Below, piece by piece: positions 26,719-35,493 of a stretch of 64,000 nt of DNA. The position numbers were made by a program, and so were the translations under genes. The stretch lies in the NCBI GenBank assembly GCA_052161625.1, contig CP197412.1, one strand, 5' to 3'. Under the pieces are notes generated by a model that was not told the origin of the DNA, did not search any database, and was given only the letters and a program-made list of their open reading frames with translations. The stretch is from JBKCUI01 sp052161625. Lineage in GTDB: Bacteria > Planctomycetota > Planctomycetia > Pirellulales > Pirellulaceae. Every line of letters begins with the position of its first letter. The first letter of the stretch is position 1.

Positions 26719-27663
26719 TCACGCGACGTCCATCACCCACGCGCCGTGACGGAGGGACCGGACGGTGTCCTTCCAATTCGGGATGAACTCTTGGGCCACG
26801 AATCCTTGATAGCCGGTCGCTAAGATCTCTTTCAAGATGGGTGGGTAGTAGATTTCCTGGAGTTCATCCATCTCGCATCGGCCCGGGTTGCCGGCCGTGT
26901 GATAGTGACCAATCCACGGATGGTATGCCTGGATGCGGCGGATGATGTCTCCGTTCATGATCTGGACATGGTAAATATCGAACAGGAGTTTGAAGCGAGG
27001 TGAATCCATCTTCTTCACCAGATCGATGCAATGGTCGACATCGTCTCCGTAATAGCCTGGATGCCCCTTCATGGGATGGCTGTTGTCTCTGGAGTTGAGA
27101 TGTTCCAGAACGAGCGTGATCTTCTTCTCTTCCGCGTACTCGATGACTTGCTTCCAGCAATCCAAGCAGTTTTGGTCCGCCGTCGCATCGAGCATTTCGG
27201 GGACTCGCATGCCGGTGAAGGTGATAACCGATGGAGCTCCGAACCGAACCGCGGTATCGATTCCTGATTTCAGTTTCTCAATACACTGAGGGTGATTGGA
27301 CCGGTCGGTTGGTCCGTTCCCAAAGCCGTGGCTGCTGACCAACGCGATCTTGAGCCCCTTTTGAACTGCCTCGGGATAGAACTTGGCATCGATTCCTTCG
27401 ATTCCTTCGATACCGATTTCGACGCAGTGATCGATGAGCTGCGACTCGGGCATGGGTTTGAAACACCAACCCATGACCGACTGGCGAATGCGCCGATGCT
27501 TGACGCGGAAGGAATCGGAGAACGGTGTTTGCTGATGGGTCGATTCGGAAGCCATCGCTGTCTCTGCTGGACTGATTCCTGATGCGATCCAGGTCCCCCC
27601 CGCGATCGCGCCTGCGTTCTGAAGCCATCGGCGTCGACCGATGGAGGATTTCGGAGTGTTCAT
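26719..27663 (-). CDS. Tat-exported TIM-barrel sugar isomerase-like protein (hydroxypyruvate isomerase type)
   Basis: 314 residues with a twin-arginine signal (IGRRRWLQNAGAIAGGTW). The barrel domain carries Glu in LVLEHLNSRDN, Asp/His in LLFDIYHVQIMNGD, His in IGHYHTAGNPGR and Glu in VAQEFIPNW, matching hydroxypyruvate isomerase-like enzymes. Export of such a protein is common in planctomycetes, but the substrate is unknown. Start is the ATG at 27663. It lies 88 bp upstream of the other barrel gene on the same strand; cotranscription possible. Confidence 0.87.
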   Translation of the reverse strand: MNTPKSSIGRRRWLQNAGAIAGGTWIASGISPAETAMASESTHQQTPFSDSFRVKHRRIRQSVMGWCFKPMPESQLIDHCVEIGIEGIEGIDAKFYPEAVQKGLKIALVSSHGFGNGPTDRSNHPQCIEKLKSGIDTAVRFGAPSVITFTGMRVPEMLDATADQNCLDCWKQVIEYAEEKKITLVLEHLNSRDNSHPMKGHPGYYGDDVDHCIDLVKKMDSPRFKLLFDIYHVQIMNGDIIRRIQAYHPWIGHYHTAGNPGRCEMDELQEIYYPPILKEILATGYQGFVAQEFIPNWKDTVRSLRHGAWVMDVA

Positions 27664-27741
27664 GTCGGATGTGTTCTTGGAGTGGAGAGAAGGCCATCCT
27701 TGACACTAACCGTTACCCTCGGAAACCAGCGAGGAGTCCAT

Positions 27742-30663
27742 TCAAGCGGCGCTGCGGAGCTCCGAGGAGTCGCGATCTTCTACGCCCTTGGTACCCAGAT
27801 CGAAACGCTTTCGGAGCTGGTATCGGAAGATCAAGAAGATGCGCCCTGCCATGGTCTCGCTCTTGCGCCGCGGCTCGAAAACCTTGCCGAGCGGACCTGC
27901 CAAGATCGCTGGCAACAAGATCAGCTCTGCGACGACCCCTGCGATCAGGATCGCCAACATCAGCCAACCGAACCGTTGCGTGGGAGTGAAGGTGCTAAAC
28001 GCGAAAACGGACAAACCAAGCCCGCTGATGCAAGCAGCTTGCAATGTCGGCGTCGCGCATCGCTTGTAACAAGACACAATCGCCTTGCGTCGGTCGCGAA
28101 CCACGTGAAGATCTTCACGGTACCAGGCCAAGAAGTGAATCGTATCGTCCACTGCAACGCCCAAGGCGATGCTGGCCGTCATCATGGAGCCGATATCGAT
28201 CGGAATGCCGAGCCACCCCATGCCCCCGAAAATCGCCAGGACAGGGAGCACGTTTGGAATCATCGCCACCATCCCCGCTCGCACACTGCGGGAGACAAAT
28301 ATCATCAAGGGAGTGATGGTCAGAAAGGACCACATGGTGCTTTCGATCAAACTCGCCAGCAACGCTCGCTGCGCCTTATAAACAATCGGTACTACCCCCG
28401 TATAAACAGAACGGACCCACTCCTTGGGAACTTTCGGGTCGTCTGATTCCAAGTCGATCACACGCTGCAGGGCGACATCCAAAACGTCGACTTCCGCATT
28501 GGAGAAGGATCCTGCGAGAACGACGGCGTCCAAGTCATTGAGCTTCTGAAGTTGAACATACGGAACGTCGGCAGGTGGTGCACTGATTCGAGCGATCTTG
28601 ACACGCGACTTGGCCAATAGATTGGACAACTCCTCGGAGCGAAGCTTTGATTTTTCCAGTTCTTCGGGAGGCAAGTCCTCGCTCGTGGGATCCCAAAGGG
28701 CGATGTCTCGGCCCGCCATCTTGGCTTCACCAGTCCAAGCCGTCATCTGCCGAAGGATTCGTACGCGGTCCTGCTGGGCTTGGATGATGGGATAGAGCGA
28801 ATCCCTCATCTCTTGGACGAACTGACCGTAGTCAACACCTTGGAAGGCTGCGACTCGAAGGCTGATTCGCCAAAGCTCGCTCCCGGTGTCTGGATCGACG
28901 CGGAGAAAGCCGGATTCGATCAACTCCTCGCGGCTGTTCTCTAGCTGTTGGTTATAACCCTTTCGAATCAAATAAGTCTGTGTGCTCGTTCCTTTGGAGG
29001 GAAGGCTCGAGGCGAAGGTCGCTGCCGACATGCTTCGGCCGACGATCTGCGTGCCGTCTTCACCAAAGCGTTTTTTGATCACGTCCTGGATGCGAACGAT
29101 CGTTTCCATCCGTTCCAAGAATGTCAAGCGAGACAGGTCCTCTCCAAGAGCGGTATCGTCGGTGCTGCTCGCATTGTCGACCGGCTTCGCATCGGATGCG
29201 AGCGCCATGCTTTCCTTGTCGAACTCGATGACGATCTCGAGGGGGACCAGCATGCCGAGCTTTTCCTCGAGCCATCGATAGTCACGCAGGATTCGGGCTT
29301 GCGAGTCGAAGAGCTCGAGAAGATTGATGCTCGTTCTGGTGTGGCTCAGCCCAAAGCCGATGAAGGCAACGAAAAGAACGCAGACCGTCGCGACGCCATA
29401 ATGATTTCGGACGATGAATGTTGAAATCGAAGCCCAGATCCGCTCGCTGCGCGTGTCGTCGTCAATCGGCCGCTTCTCATCCGGTTTCTCGCCGACCCAG
29501 TTTTTGGCAAACCCAATCACGTGGAGCGCCGCGGGGAGGATCAAGAAAAGAATCACGTTCAGGACCAACACTCCGGTTGCGGAGAAGAATCCGAACTTCT
29601 GGATGGGAACCAATTCGCTAGCACACAGCGAAAATAACCCAAGGGCAGTGGTGACCGAGCACAGAATCGCGGGCTTGATCGCGTGAATGACCGCTCGCTC
29701 GGTCGCGCGGTGTAGACCGCCATGTCGCACAGCGTCTTTGTAGTAGTTGATAAAGTGCACTGCACCGGACATCGCTAACACGTAAACCAGCGATGGCATC
29801 GAGAGCACAATTGCATCGACCGTCTCTCCGCACGCCCAAATGATGGCAAGGGAAGCGGCAGCGCTGGTGACCGAGCACGAAAAGACAATCCAAGTCAGAA
29901 TGATGCTTCGAAGGGACCACCATGCCAGAAAGAGCCCCAATAAACCGGAGAGTCCCGCAAGGCGGACAAGGGTCTTTTCACCCTCTTCGTCGATGGAGAT
30001 GTTGTCGACCGGAGGACCGCCTAGATGCAAGACGGAATCTTCGATGCCAGCCTTGGCAATCAGCCGTCGCAAAACTCCGGGGGGGACGTTGGGGCGGAAG
30101 ATTCGCATCTGTCCATGACCCAGAATAGGCTTCATCTTCCCGCTCGTCATGGGATCTAGCGAGACGATGACGCATGTTTGGCGGCCATCGAGACCGATCG
30201 CGGTCCCTTTCAGTCGCTCCAGGGCCTCGGCGTAACTCAGGGCATGCTTTCCCTTGGTCATTTGCTCGATAAGCGTCCGACCTGTTTGCACCCCTGTGAA
30301 ATACTTTTCAGCTTCGACCGCGTCGATATCGTTCGGATCGACCGACTCCGGAAGGACGAGCTTTGCCAATTTCGCGATCCGAGGATCGTCCAGGGAAGGA
30401 TCTCCGTTGGGATCCTCGCTTAGCAGACACCCGTCCCAGCTAACGATAATGAACTGGTCGGATGGGAAATTCTTTCGGAACCAAGCAAGCTCGCCGGTCT
30501 CTTCGTACGTCTTGGGAAGCCAATCTTCGACTTTATTGACGTTGCTTTGAACGGCTTTCGCCGCCCCGAAGAAGGCAAATGGAATGCCAGCAAAGCAAAG
30601 GATGAGAAGCAACCATCCAAATCGATCGTAGAATGTCTTACCGCCGAGTTTACTCTGCCGCAC
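27742..30663 (-). CDS. MMPL/RND-superfamily exporter
   Basis: 973-residue inner-membrane protein with the duplicated RND layout: one N-terminal helix, a large periplasmic loop (about 40-235), five helices, a second helix with a large loop (about 435-745) and five more helices, ending in a basic tail. Typical sequences are LPSLVYVLAMSGAVHFINYYK in the first half and MTASIALGVAVDDTIHFLAWY in the second. Members move lipids, hopanoids or other hydrophobic molecules; the substrate is not visible here. The start is GTG at 30663; no closer ATG gives the first helix. Confidence 0.88.
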   Translation of the reverse strand: MRQSKLGGKTFYDRFGWLLLILCFAGIPFAFFGAAKAVQSNVNKVEDWLPKTYEETGELAWFRKNFPSDQFIIVSWDGCLLSEDPNGDPSLDDPRIAKLAKLVLPESVDPNDIDAVEAEKYFTGVQTGRTLIEQMTKGKHALSYAEALERLKGTAIGLDGRQTCVIVSLDPMTSGKMKPILGHGQMRIFRPNVPPGVLRRLIAKAGIEDSVLHLGGPPVDNISIDEEGEKTLVRLAGLSGLLGLFLAWWSLRSIILTWIVFSCSVTSAAASLAIIWACGETVDAIVLSMPSLVYVLAMSGAVHFINYYKDAVRHGGLHRATERAVIHAIKPAILCSVTTALGLFSLCASELVPIQKFGFFSATGVLVLNVILFLILPAALHVIGFAKNWVGEKPDEKRPIDDDTRSERIWASISTFIVRNHYGVATVCVLFVAFIGFGLSHTRTSINLLELFDSQARILRDYRWLEEKLGMLVPLEIVIEFDKESMALASDAKPVDNASSTDDTALGEDLSRLTFLERMETIVRIQDVIKKRFGEDGTQIVGRSMSAATFASSLPSKGTSTQTYLIRKGYNQQLENSREELIESGFLRVDPDTGSELWRISLRVAAFQGVDYGQFVQEMRDSLYPIIQAQQDRVRILRQMTAWTGEAKMAGRDIALWDPTSEDLPPEELEKSKLRSEELSNLLAKSRVKIARISAPPADVPYVQLQKLNDLDAVVLAGSFSNAEVDVLDVALQRVIDLESDDPKVPKEWVRSVYTGVVPIVYKAQRALLASLIESTMWSFLTITPLMIFVSRSVRAGMVAMIPNVLPVLAIFGGMGWLGIPIDIGSMMTASIALGVAVDDTIHFLAWYREDLHVVRDRRKAIVSCYKRCATPTLQAACISGLGLSVFAFSTFTPTQRFGWLMLAILIAGVVAELILLPAILAGPLGKVFEPRRKSETMAGRIFLIFRYQLRKRFDLGTKGVEDRDSSELRSAA

Positions 30664-31028
30664 GCTTTGCCCCTTTGGTCACCCGCCAGAATTGTCCATA
30701 GCCTGGCTATCGCCGTCTTCCCTAACAGCCTCAGTAGTGTACTAAAGTCTCCTTTGCATCGACAGTTTGAAAACCGGGACTTGCGAAGAATCCCCAGATC
30801 GAGCCTTGATTTGGCAAACAAGGCAATTTGGCGAATTCCCTCGAAACGAATTGGCCATGGGTCGGATCGAGCCCGCTGGACTCGGACGAATTTTTTCTCA
30901 CCAGAAGATGCGAAAAATATCCAAAAATGAAGCGAGCGTTATTGAGACCGCTTCTCATTTAGGTCGATGATGGATATATTGGAAGAAAGTATGGTGTTTG
31001 GTATTTCCGACAGACCTGCTGAGCCATT
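30664..31028. other. intergenic region between divergent exporter and feo operon
   Basis: 365 bp without a supported gene. It must contain the promoters of the MMPL exporter (minus) and the feo operon (plus). A short inverted repeat at 30943-30957 is listed separately. Confidence 0.5.
30943..30957. promoter_or_regulatory. inverted repeat upstream of feoA, possible metal-regulator site
   Basis: TGAGA-CCGCT-TCTCA is a perfect 5-bp inverted repeat with a 5-bp spacer, within ATTGAGACCGCTTCTCATTT, ending 71 bp before the feoA start. Position and symmetry suit an iron-regulator operator (Fur- or DtxR-type), but the sequence is not a close match to either consensus. Confidence 0.25.
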
Positions 31029-31274
31029 ATGTCCGCGAACCCCGTCCCTCTCGATACCTTGAAACCCGAAGATCACGGGGTGATCGTTGACATGTCGGGA
31101 GATCCTTGCCATCTCAAGCGTCTGCAGGAGATCGGGTTGCAAGTCGGGTGCAACATCCGCATGGTTTGCCCTGGGAAACCATGCATGATCTGCGTGGAAG
31201 GGCGTCGCCTCAGTTTGCGTCTGGACGAACAAGCCGAAATCTTTGTCGCGACCGACGACGCGTCCCACTGTTAG
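31029..31274 (+). CDS. feoA: FeoA domain protein, first copy
   Basis: 81-residue SH3-like FeoA protein thought to assist FeoB in ferrous iron import. Features: PLDTLKPEDHGVIVDMSGD at the start, the hallmark LKRLQEIGLQVGCNIRMV, then a Cys-containing loop CPGKPCMICVEG and LSLRLDEQAEIFV. The additional cysteines in the loop are unusual for FeoA. It is followed after 32 bp by a second feoA and then feoB. Confidence 0.9.
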   Translation: MSANPVPLDTLKPEDHGVIVDMSGDPCHLKRLQEIGLQVGCNIRMVCPGKPCMICVEGRRLSLRLDEQAEIFVATDDASHC

Positions 31275-31306
31275 ATGGCACTTCCAACTATCTCTCGAGC
31301 CTTAGC

Positions 31307-31549
31307 GTGAAACTCTCCCAGCTTGCTCCAGGTCAATCGGGCATTATTGATCACATCGTCGGAGACGACGTCCTCGCAAGCAGACTGATGGAGATGGGGC
31401 TTCTCGATGGTGAACCCATCGAGGTGGTCGGCCGGGCTCCGATGGGTGACCCGACGGAATACGCGTTGCGTGGGTACCGCATCAGTTTGCGGCGCAGTGA
31501 GTCCGATCGAGTCGAAGTCACCCTTACCTCCCCCTCGGCTTCGCCATGA
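31307..31549 (+). CDS. feoA: FeoA domain protein, second copy
   Basis: 80 residues from GTG at 31307 (VKLSQLAPGQSGIIDHI). The FeoA signature is ASRLMEMGLLDGEPIEVVG, followed by YALRGYRISLRRSESDRVEV. No ATG in this frame gives a sensible N-terminus after the first feoA stop; upstream in-frame codons would overlap the first copy. The stop TGA overlaps the feoB ATG (ATGA at 31546-31549), indicating coupling. Without the cysteine loop of the first copy, it looks like the more typical FeoA. Confidence 0.88.
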   Translation: MKLSQLAPGQSGIIDHIVGDDVLASRLMEMGLLDGEPIEVVGRAPMGDPTEYALRGYRISLRRSESDRVEVTLTSPSASP

Positions 31550-33774
31550 AACCCGCCAAAAAGTCGGTCGCGCTGATCGGCAATCCCAACACCGGTAAAA
31601 GCAGCCTCTTCAACGCGCTCTGTGGCATGTCGGCGCGTGTAGGGAATTACCCCGGTGTCACCGTCGAACAAAAGACCGGCTCTCTTCTCGATTCCCCCGA
31701 GCCGATTGACATCATCGATTTGCCAGGAACCTACTCGCTCGCGGCCCGATCGGCCGATGAAGCGGTTACGATCGATGTCCTCTGCGGTGTGCAACCCGGG
31801 GTGCCACGCCCGGATGCCGTCGTTGTCATCATCGACTCGACCAACATCGAACGAAACTTCTATCTCCTGAGCCAAGTCCTCGATTTGTCTCTTCCCACAT
31901 TGGTTGTCCTCAACATGTGGGATCGCGTCCTCGACGAGAAACATCGCATCGACGTCAAGACTCTGGCAGAGCGATTGGGGGTTCCCCTCCTCTGTACTAC
32001 CGCCAGCCGACGCGATGGTGTGATCGCAGTCCGAACAGCCATTCAACAATTGGTTGCACCGAATAGCAAAGCCTATAGCCCCAAACACTTGCCTCGCGAA
32101 CACTATCCGGAATCCTTTCGCCAGGAATCGGAATTGCTGCGAAAGAGATTGGCGGACGCCAATCACAACCTTCCCGCGTTGGAAGTCGATCGCGTTTTGA
32201 TTGACAAGGATGGTCACTTTCAACAGAAGATCGCCAAGCTGGAGATCCCCGGTCTGCTCAATGCCATCGAACAAGCTCGAGAGAGGCTAGGGGAAGCGGG
32301 CTGCAAGATTCCGCTTTTCGAAACCAAGCATCGTTACCAATGGGTGCGGCAGCAAATCGCAGGCCTTGTCGAACGCCCCCCAGCCAACATCGCGAGCTCG
32401 AGCGATCGGATCGATCGATGGCTTACCCATCGATGGGTCGGGATGGCGTTCTTCATCGCCCTTATGTTTCTGATTTTTCAATCGATCACCCTGCTGGCCG
32501 CTTGGCCGATGGATCAAGTCGAAGCGTGGCAAGGCTGGGTGCAGGGAGTCGTTGAACAAGTCGTTGCGCCGGGGCCTCTCCGAAGTCTTCTTCAGGACGG
32601 CGTGATCGCGGGAATCGGAGGCGTTCTTGTCTTCCTGCCGCAGATCGTCATCTTGTTCTTGTTCATCGCCATCTTAGAGGATTGCGGGTACATGTCCCGC
32701 GCGGCCTTTGTGGTCGATAAATTGATGTCCTCGATCGGTCTGAGCGGGCGATCTTTCTTGCCGCTCATGTCGTCGTTTGCCTGCGCGGTCCCGGGGATCA
32801 TGGCCACGCGTACGATCGACAATACACGGGATCGTATGGTGACCATTCTCATCGCACCGCTGATGAGCTGCTCCGCTCGGCTTCCTGTTTATGTGCTGAT
32901 GGTCTCCGCGTTTGTGCCCGATATGCGCTACGCAGGTGGATGGCTCTCTCTGCAAGGAATCGTTCTCTTTCTCATGCACTGCGTTGGGGCATTGGTCGCT
33001 ATCCCTGTCGCGTGGTTTCTTCGCAAGTTCTTTTTTCCCGGGCAAGCTTCGACGTTCCTGATGGAGCTGCATAGCTACAAGTGGCCATCTCCCTATGTGC
33101 TCTTTCAGCGTGTTTGGGAGAGAGCATCCGCGTTCGTCACCCGGGCCGGAACGTTAATCTTCTGCACGTCGGTTCTCGTTTGGGCCGCAGGGTATTTCCC
33201 CGGTGACACGTCCAAATTGACCGAAGCGCAAAAGCAAGTCGAGACGCTGCAAGCGCAGGTGGATGCGGCTCCCGAAGAGAACAATGATGCGGTAGCGACT
33301 CAGCTCTCCCAAGCGGAAGAGGCCCTTAACACGGCACGCAGCGAATTGATCGATGAGAGTTTCCTAGGCATGGCAGGAAAGTGGATCGAGCCAGTCGTGA
33401 AACCGCTGGGCTGGGATTGGAAGATCGGGGTTGCTACCATTGCGTCTTTTCCGGCTCGCGAAGTGATCATCGCGACCCTTGGGACCATTTACTCGCTCGG
33501 CGCTGAAGAGGATGAGGAAAGCGACGGGCTCAAGGCGCAAATGAAGGCGGAAAAGTGGGAGGATGGTCGACCGGTCTATACGCTGGCAACTGCCCTTTCG
33601 ATCATGGTCTTTTTTGCCCTCTGTGCGCAATGCTCCGCCACGCTGCTTGTTATTCGACGCGAAACGAACTCTTGGCGATGGCCGATCTTCTCGTTTGTCT
33701 ACATGACAACACTCGCGTATGTAGGGGCTTACCTCACCTACACCATCGCCAGCGCATGGGGGCTCGCAGCGTAA
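31546..33774 (+). CDS. feoB: ferrous iron transporter FeoB
   Basis: 742-residue inner-membrane Fe2+ transporter. N-terminal G domain: G1 GNPNTGKS (12-19), the NYPGVTVE segment, G3 DLPG, G4-like NMWD. Helical spacer to about residue 290, then the membrane part with two Gate domains (FLPLMSSFACAVPGIMATRT and FPAREVIIATLGTIYSLG). A charged coiled stretch (about 550-600) separates them. Overlaps feoA2 at its start and the small Cys protein at its stop (TAATG). Confidence 0.96.
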   Translation: MKPAKKSVALIGNPNTGKSSLFNALCGMSARVGNYPGVTVEQKTGSLLDSPEPIDIIDLPGTYSLAARSADEAVTIDVLCGVQPGVPRPDAVVVIIDSTNIERNFYLLSQVLDLSLPTLVVLNMWDRVLDEKHRIDVKTLAERLGVPLLCTTASRRDGVIAVRTAIQQLVAPNSKAYSPKHLPREHYPESFRQESELLRKRLADANHNLPALEVDRVLIDKDGHFQQKIAKLEIPGLLNAIEQARERLGEAGCKIPLFETKHRYQWVRQQIAGLVERPPANIASSSDRIDRWLTHRWVGMAFFIALMFLIFQSITLLAAWPMDQVEAWQGWVQGVVEQVVAPGPLRSLLQDGVIAGIGGVLVFLPQIVILFLFIAILEDCGYMSRAAFVVDKLMSSIGLSGRSFLPLMSSFACAVPGIMATRTIDNTRDRMVTILIAPLMSCSARLPVYVLMVSAFVPDMRYAGGWLSLQGIVLFLMHCVGALVAIPVAWFLRKFFFPGQASTFLMELHSYKWPSPYVLFQRVWERASAFVTRAGTLIFCTSVLVWAAGYFPGDTSKLTEAQKQVETLQAQVDAAPEENNDAVATQLSQAEEALNTARSELIDESFLGMAGKWIEPVVKPLGWDWKIGVATIASFPAREVIIATLGTIYSLGAEEDEESDGLKAQMKAEKWEDGRPVYTLATALSIMVFFALCAQCSATLLVIRRETNSWRWPIFSFVYMTTLAYVGAYLTYTIASAWGLAA

Positions 33775-33977
33775 TGGACGGGCAAACCATCCTGGTTGCA
33801 ACCATTGTCGGGATTTGCTTCGCTTGGATGGTCCGTCGTTTTGTCATCTCGATGCTCGGTTGGGTTCGCCTGCAAGACGCTCCGCAATCTCCATGCGGTC
33901 ATTGCACCGGATGCAGTCAAAAAGGGAAAAGGACCTTGGTCCAGCTCACCAACGGACCCAAGCAACGGCGCAGCTAG
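33774..33977 (+). CDS. FeoB-associated small Cys-rich membrane protein
   Basis: 67 residues: one N-terminal membrane helix (about 4-30, ILVATIVGICFAWMV) and a short cytosolic tail with CGHCTGC (CxxCxxC) and many Lys/Arg. Small proteins of this layout next to feoB are known as FeoB-associated Cys-rich membrane proteins; the role (possibly metal or redox sensing) is not established. Its ATG overlaps the last base of the feoB TAA stop (33774), so coupling to FeoB is likely. Confidence 0.8.
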   Translation: MDGQTILVATIVGICFAWMVRRFVISMLGWVRLQDAPQSPCGHCTGCSQKGKRTLVQLTNGPKQRRS

Positions 33978-34126
33978 CCGCATTGCACCCCACGCACAGG
34001 AGGTTAAAGTAACAGCGGTTCGCAATACCCGCTACTTACAATCTTCCTGGCTCGCGACGCTATCCACTCGCGCCGGCCTGCTTCACGACAAATGGTGCAA
34101 TCATTTCGGAATCCCATTCACCGGCG

Positions 34127-35437
34127 TTGAACTCCGCGCGCAGGAAGGCGTATTGGCGTCTCCTTCCCCTTTTGTTCGTTTGCTACATCATTGCCTACGT
34201 GGATCGGACCAACGTGGCGGTGGCCAAACTGACGATGGCGGAGGACCTGCCTGCGTTCACCAGCTGGGTCTTTGGCTTTGGCGGCGGGATCTTCTTTCTC
34301 GGCTACTTCTTGCTGGAGATCCCGGGCTCGCTGATCGTCGAAAAATGGAGCGCTCGCAAATGGATTTGCCGCATCATGGTGACTTGGGGGATCATGGCCG
34401 CCATCACCGCCTTCGTCCGAACGCCGACGCAGTTCTACATCGTTCGGTTTTTCCTCGGTGTCGCGGAAGCTGGCTTCTTTCCTGGGGTCCTCGTTTATCT
34501 CACCCACTGGTTCACCACGCGGGATCGGGCACGCGCTATCTCTTACTTTCTCGTCGCCTCTCCGATCGCGATGATGATCGGTCCTGCGATCTCGCGGCTA
34601 TTCATCGACATCGGCCGCACGGTGACGATCGATGGCGTGACCCAAACCAATCCACCTCTTATGGGGCTGCAGGGCTGGCAGTGGATTTACATCATCTGGG
34701 GCATCCCGGCGGTCGTGGCGGGAATCGTGGTACTCCTCTTTCTCACGGATCGTCCTCGCCATGCCAAATGGTTGACCGAAGAGGAACGCGAAGCGCTCGA
34801 ATCCGAGCTTGCACGAGAGAAAGCCGTCAAGGGTGACGCCAAACACAAATCGGCCCTCGCCGCATTCACCAACCCTCGCGTCCTCCTTCTCTCGTTTGCA
34901 TATTTTGGAATCGTCACCGCCAATTACGGCATCGAGTTCTTTCTGCCGAGCGTGCTCAAGCAGTGGTACAACCTGACGCCGGGACAAGTCTCCTTGTTGG
35001 CGATCATCCCTTCCCTGCTGATCATCCCAGGTCAACTCTTTGTCGGTTGGAGCTCGGATCGCTTCCGTGAACGCCGATGGCATGCGGTGATTCCAGTGGT
35101 TATCGGCTCGACCATGCTCCTGGTTACTACGTTCACGCAAGGCAATTTGGTCCTGACCGTCCTTTGCTTTACCATCGCTGCGGCCGGCACGAAATCGTAT
35201 ATGCCCGCCTTCTGGTCCCTCCCCAGCCTCTTCCTTACCTCATCGGCGGCGGCCGGTAGCGTCGGAATGATCAATTCCATCGGCAACCTGGGCGGCTTTT
35301 TAGGTCCGATGGTCATGGGTTATATGGACAGCAACTTCGGGGAATACAAATATGGTTTGTACGTTCTCTGCGCGACCAGCCTTTGTTCCGCCTTCTTGAT
35401 CTCGCTGCTGCCGCTCAAGAAAGAACCGCCGGTATAA
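34127..35437 (+). CDS. MFS transporter, anion:cation symporter type
   Basis: 436 residues with 12 predicted membrane helices and a central cytosolic loop (about 210-240). Family features: CYIIAYVDRTNVAVAKL in helix 1, GVAEAGFFPGVLVYLTHWF in helix 4, and PALWSLPSLFL-like text near helix 10. This group usually imports organic anions such as sugar acids, tartrate or phthalate; the substrate is open. The start is TTG at 34127, because no in-frame ATG, GTG or CTG lies between the preceding stop at 34010 and this codon; a good ribosome binding site is not evident, so the start is uncertain. Confidence 0.85.
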   Translation: MNSARRKAYWRLLPLLFVCYIIAYVDRTNVAVAKLTMAEDLPAFTSWVFGFGGGIFFLGYFLLEIPGSLIVEKWSARKWICRIMVTWGIMAAITAFVRTPTQFYIVRFFLGVAEAGFFPGVLVYLTHWFTTRDRARAISYFLVASPIAMMIGPAISRLFIDIGRTVTIDGVTQTNPPLMGLQGWQWIYIIWGIPAVVAGIVVLLFLTDRPRHAKWLTEEEREALESELAREKAVKGDAKHKSALAAFTNPRVLLLSFAYFGIVTANYGIEFFLPSVLKQWYNLTPGQVSLLAIIPSLLIIPGQLFVGWSSDRFRERRWHAVIPVVIGSTMLLVTTFTQGNLVLTVLCFTIAAAGTKSYMPAFWSLPSLFLTSSAAAGSVGMINSIGNLGGFLGPMVMGYMDSNFGEYKYGLYVLCATSLCSAFLISLLPLKKEPPV

Positions 35438-35493
35438 CCATTGGCCGGCTGAACTAGCTCTACACTTTTGCTTGCGAGTGGATCGGAACCGCC

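Noticed and set aside
31351..32274. 307-residue minus-strand open frame
   Set aside because: Antisense to feoA2/feoB; no family features.
33796..34836. 346-residue plus-strand open frame
   Set aside because: Overlaps the small Cys protein and the MFS transporter in another frame; lacks membrane segments and motifs.
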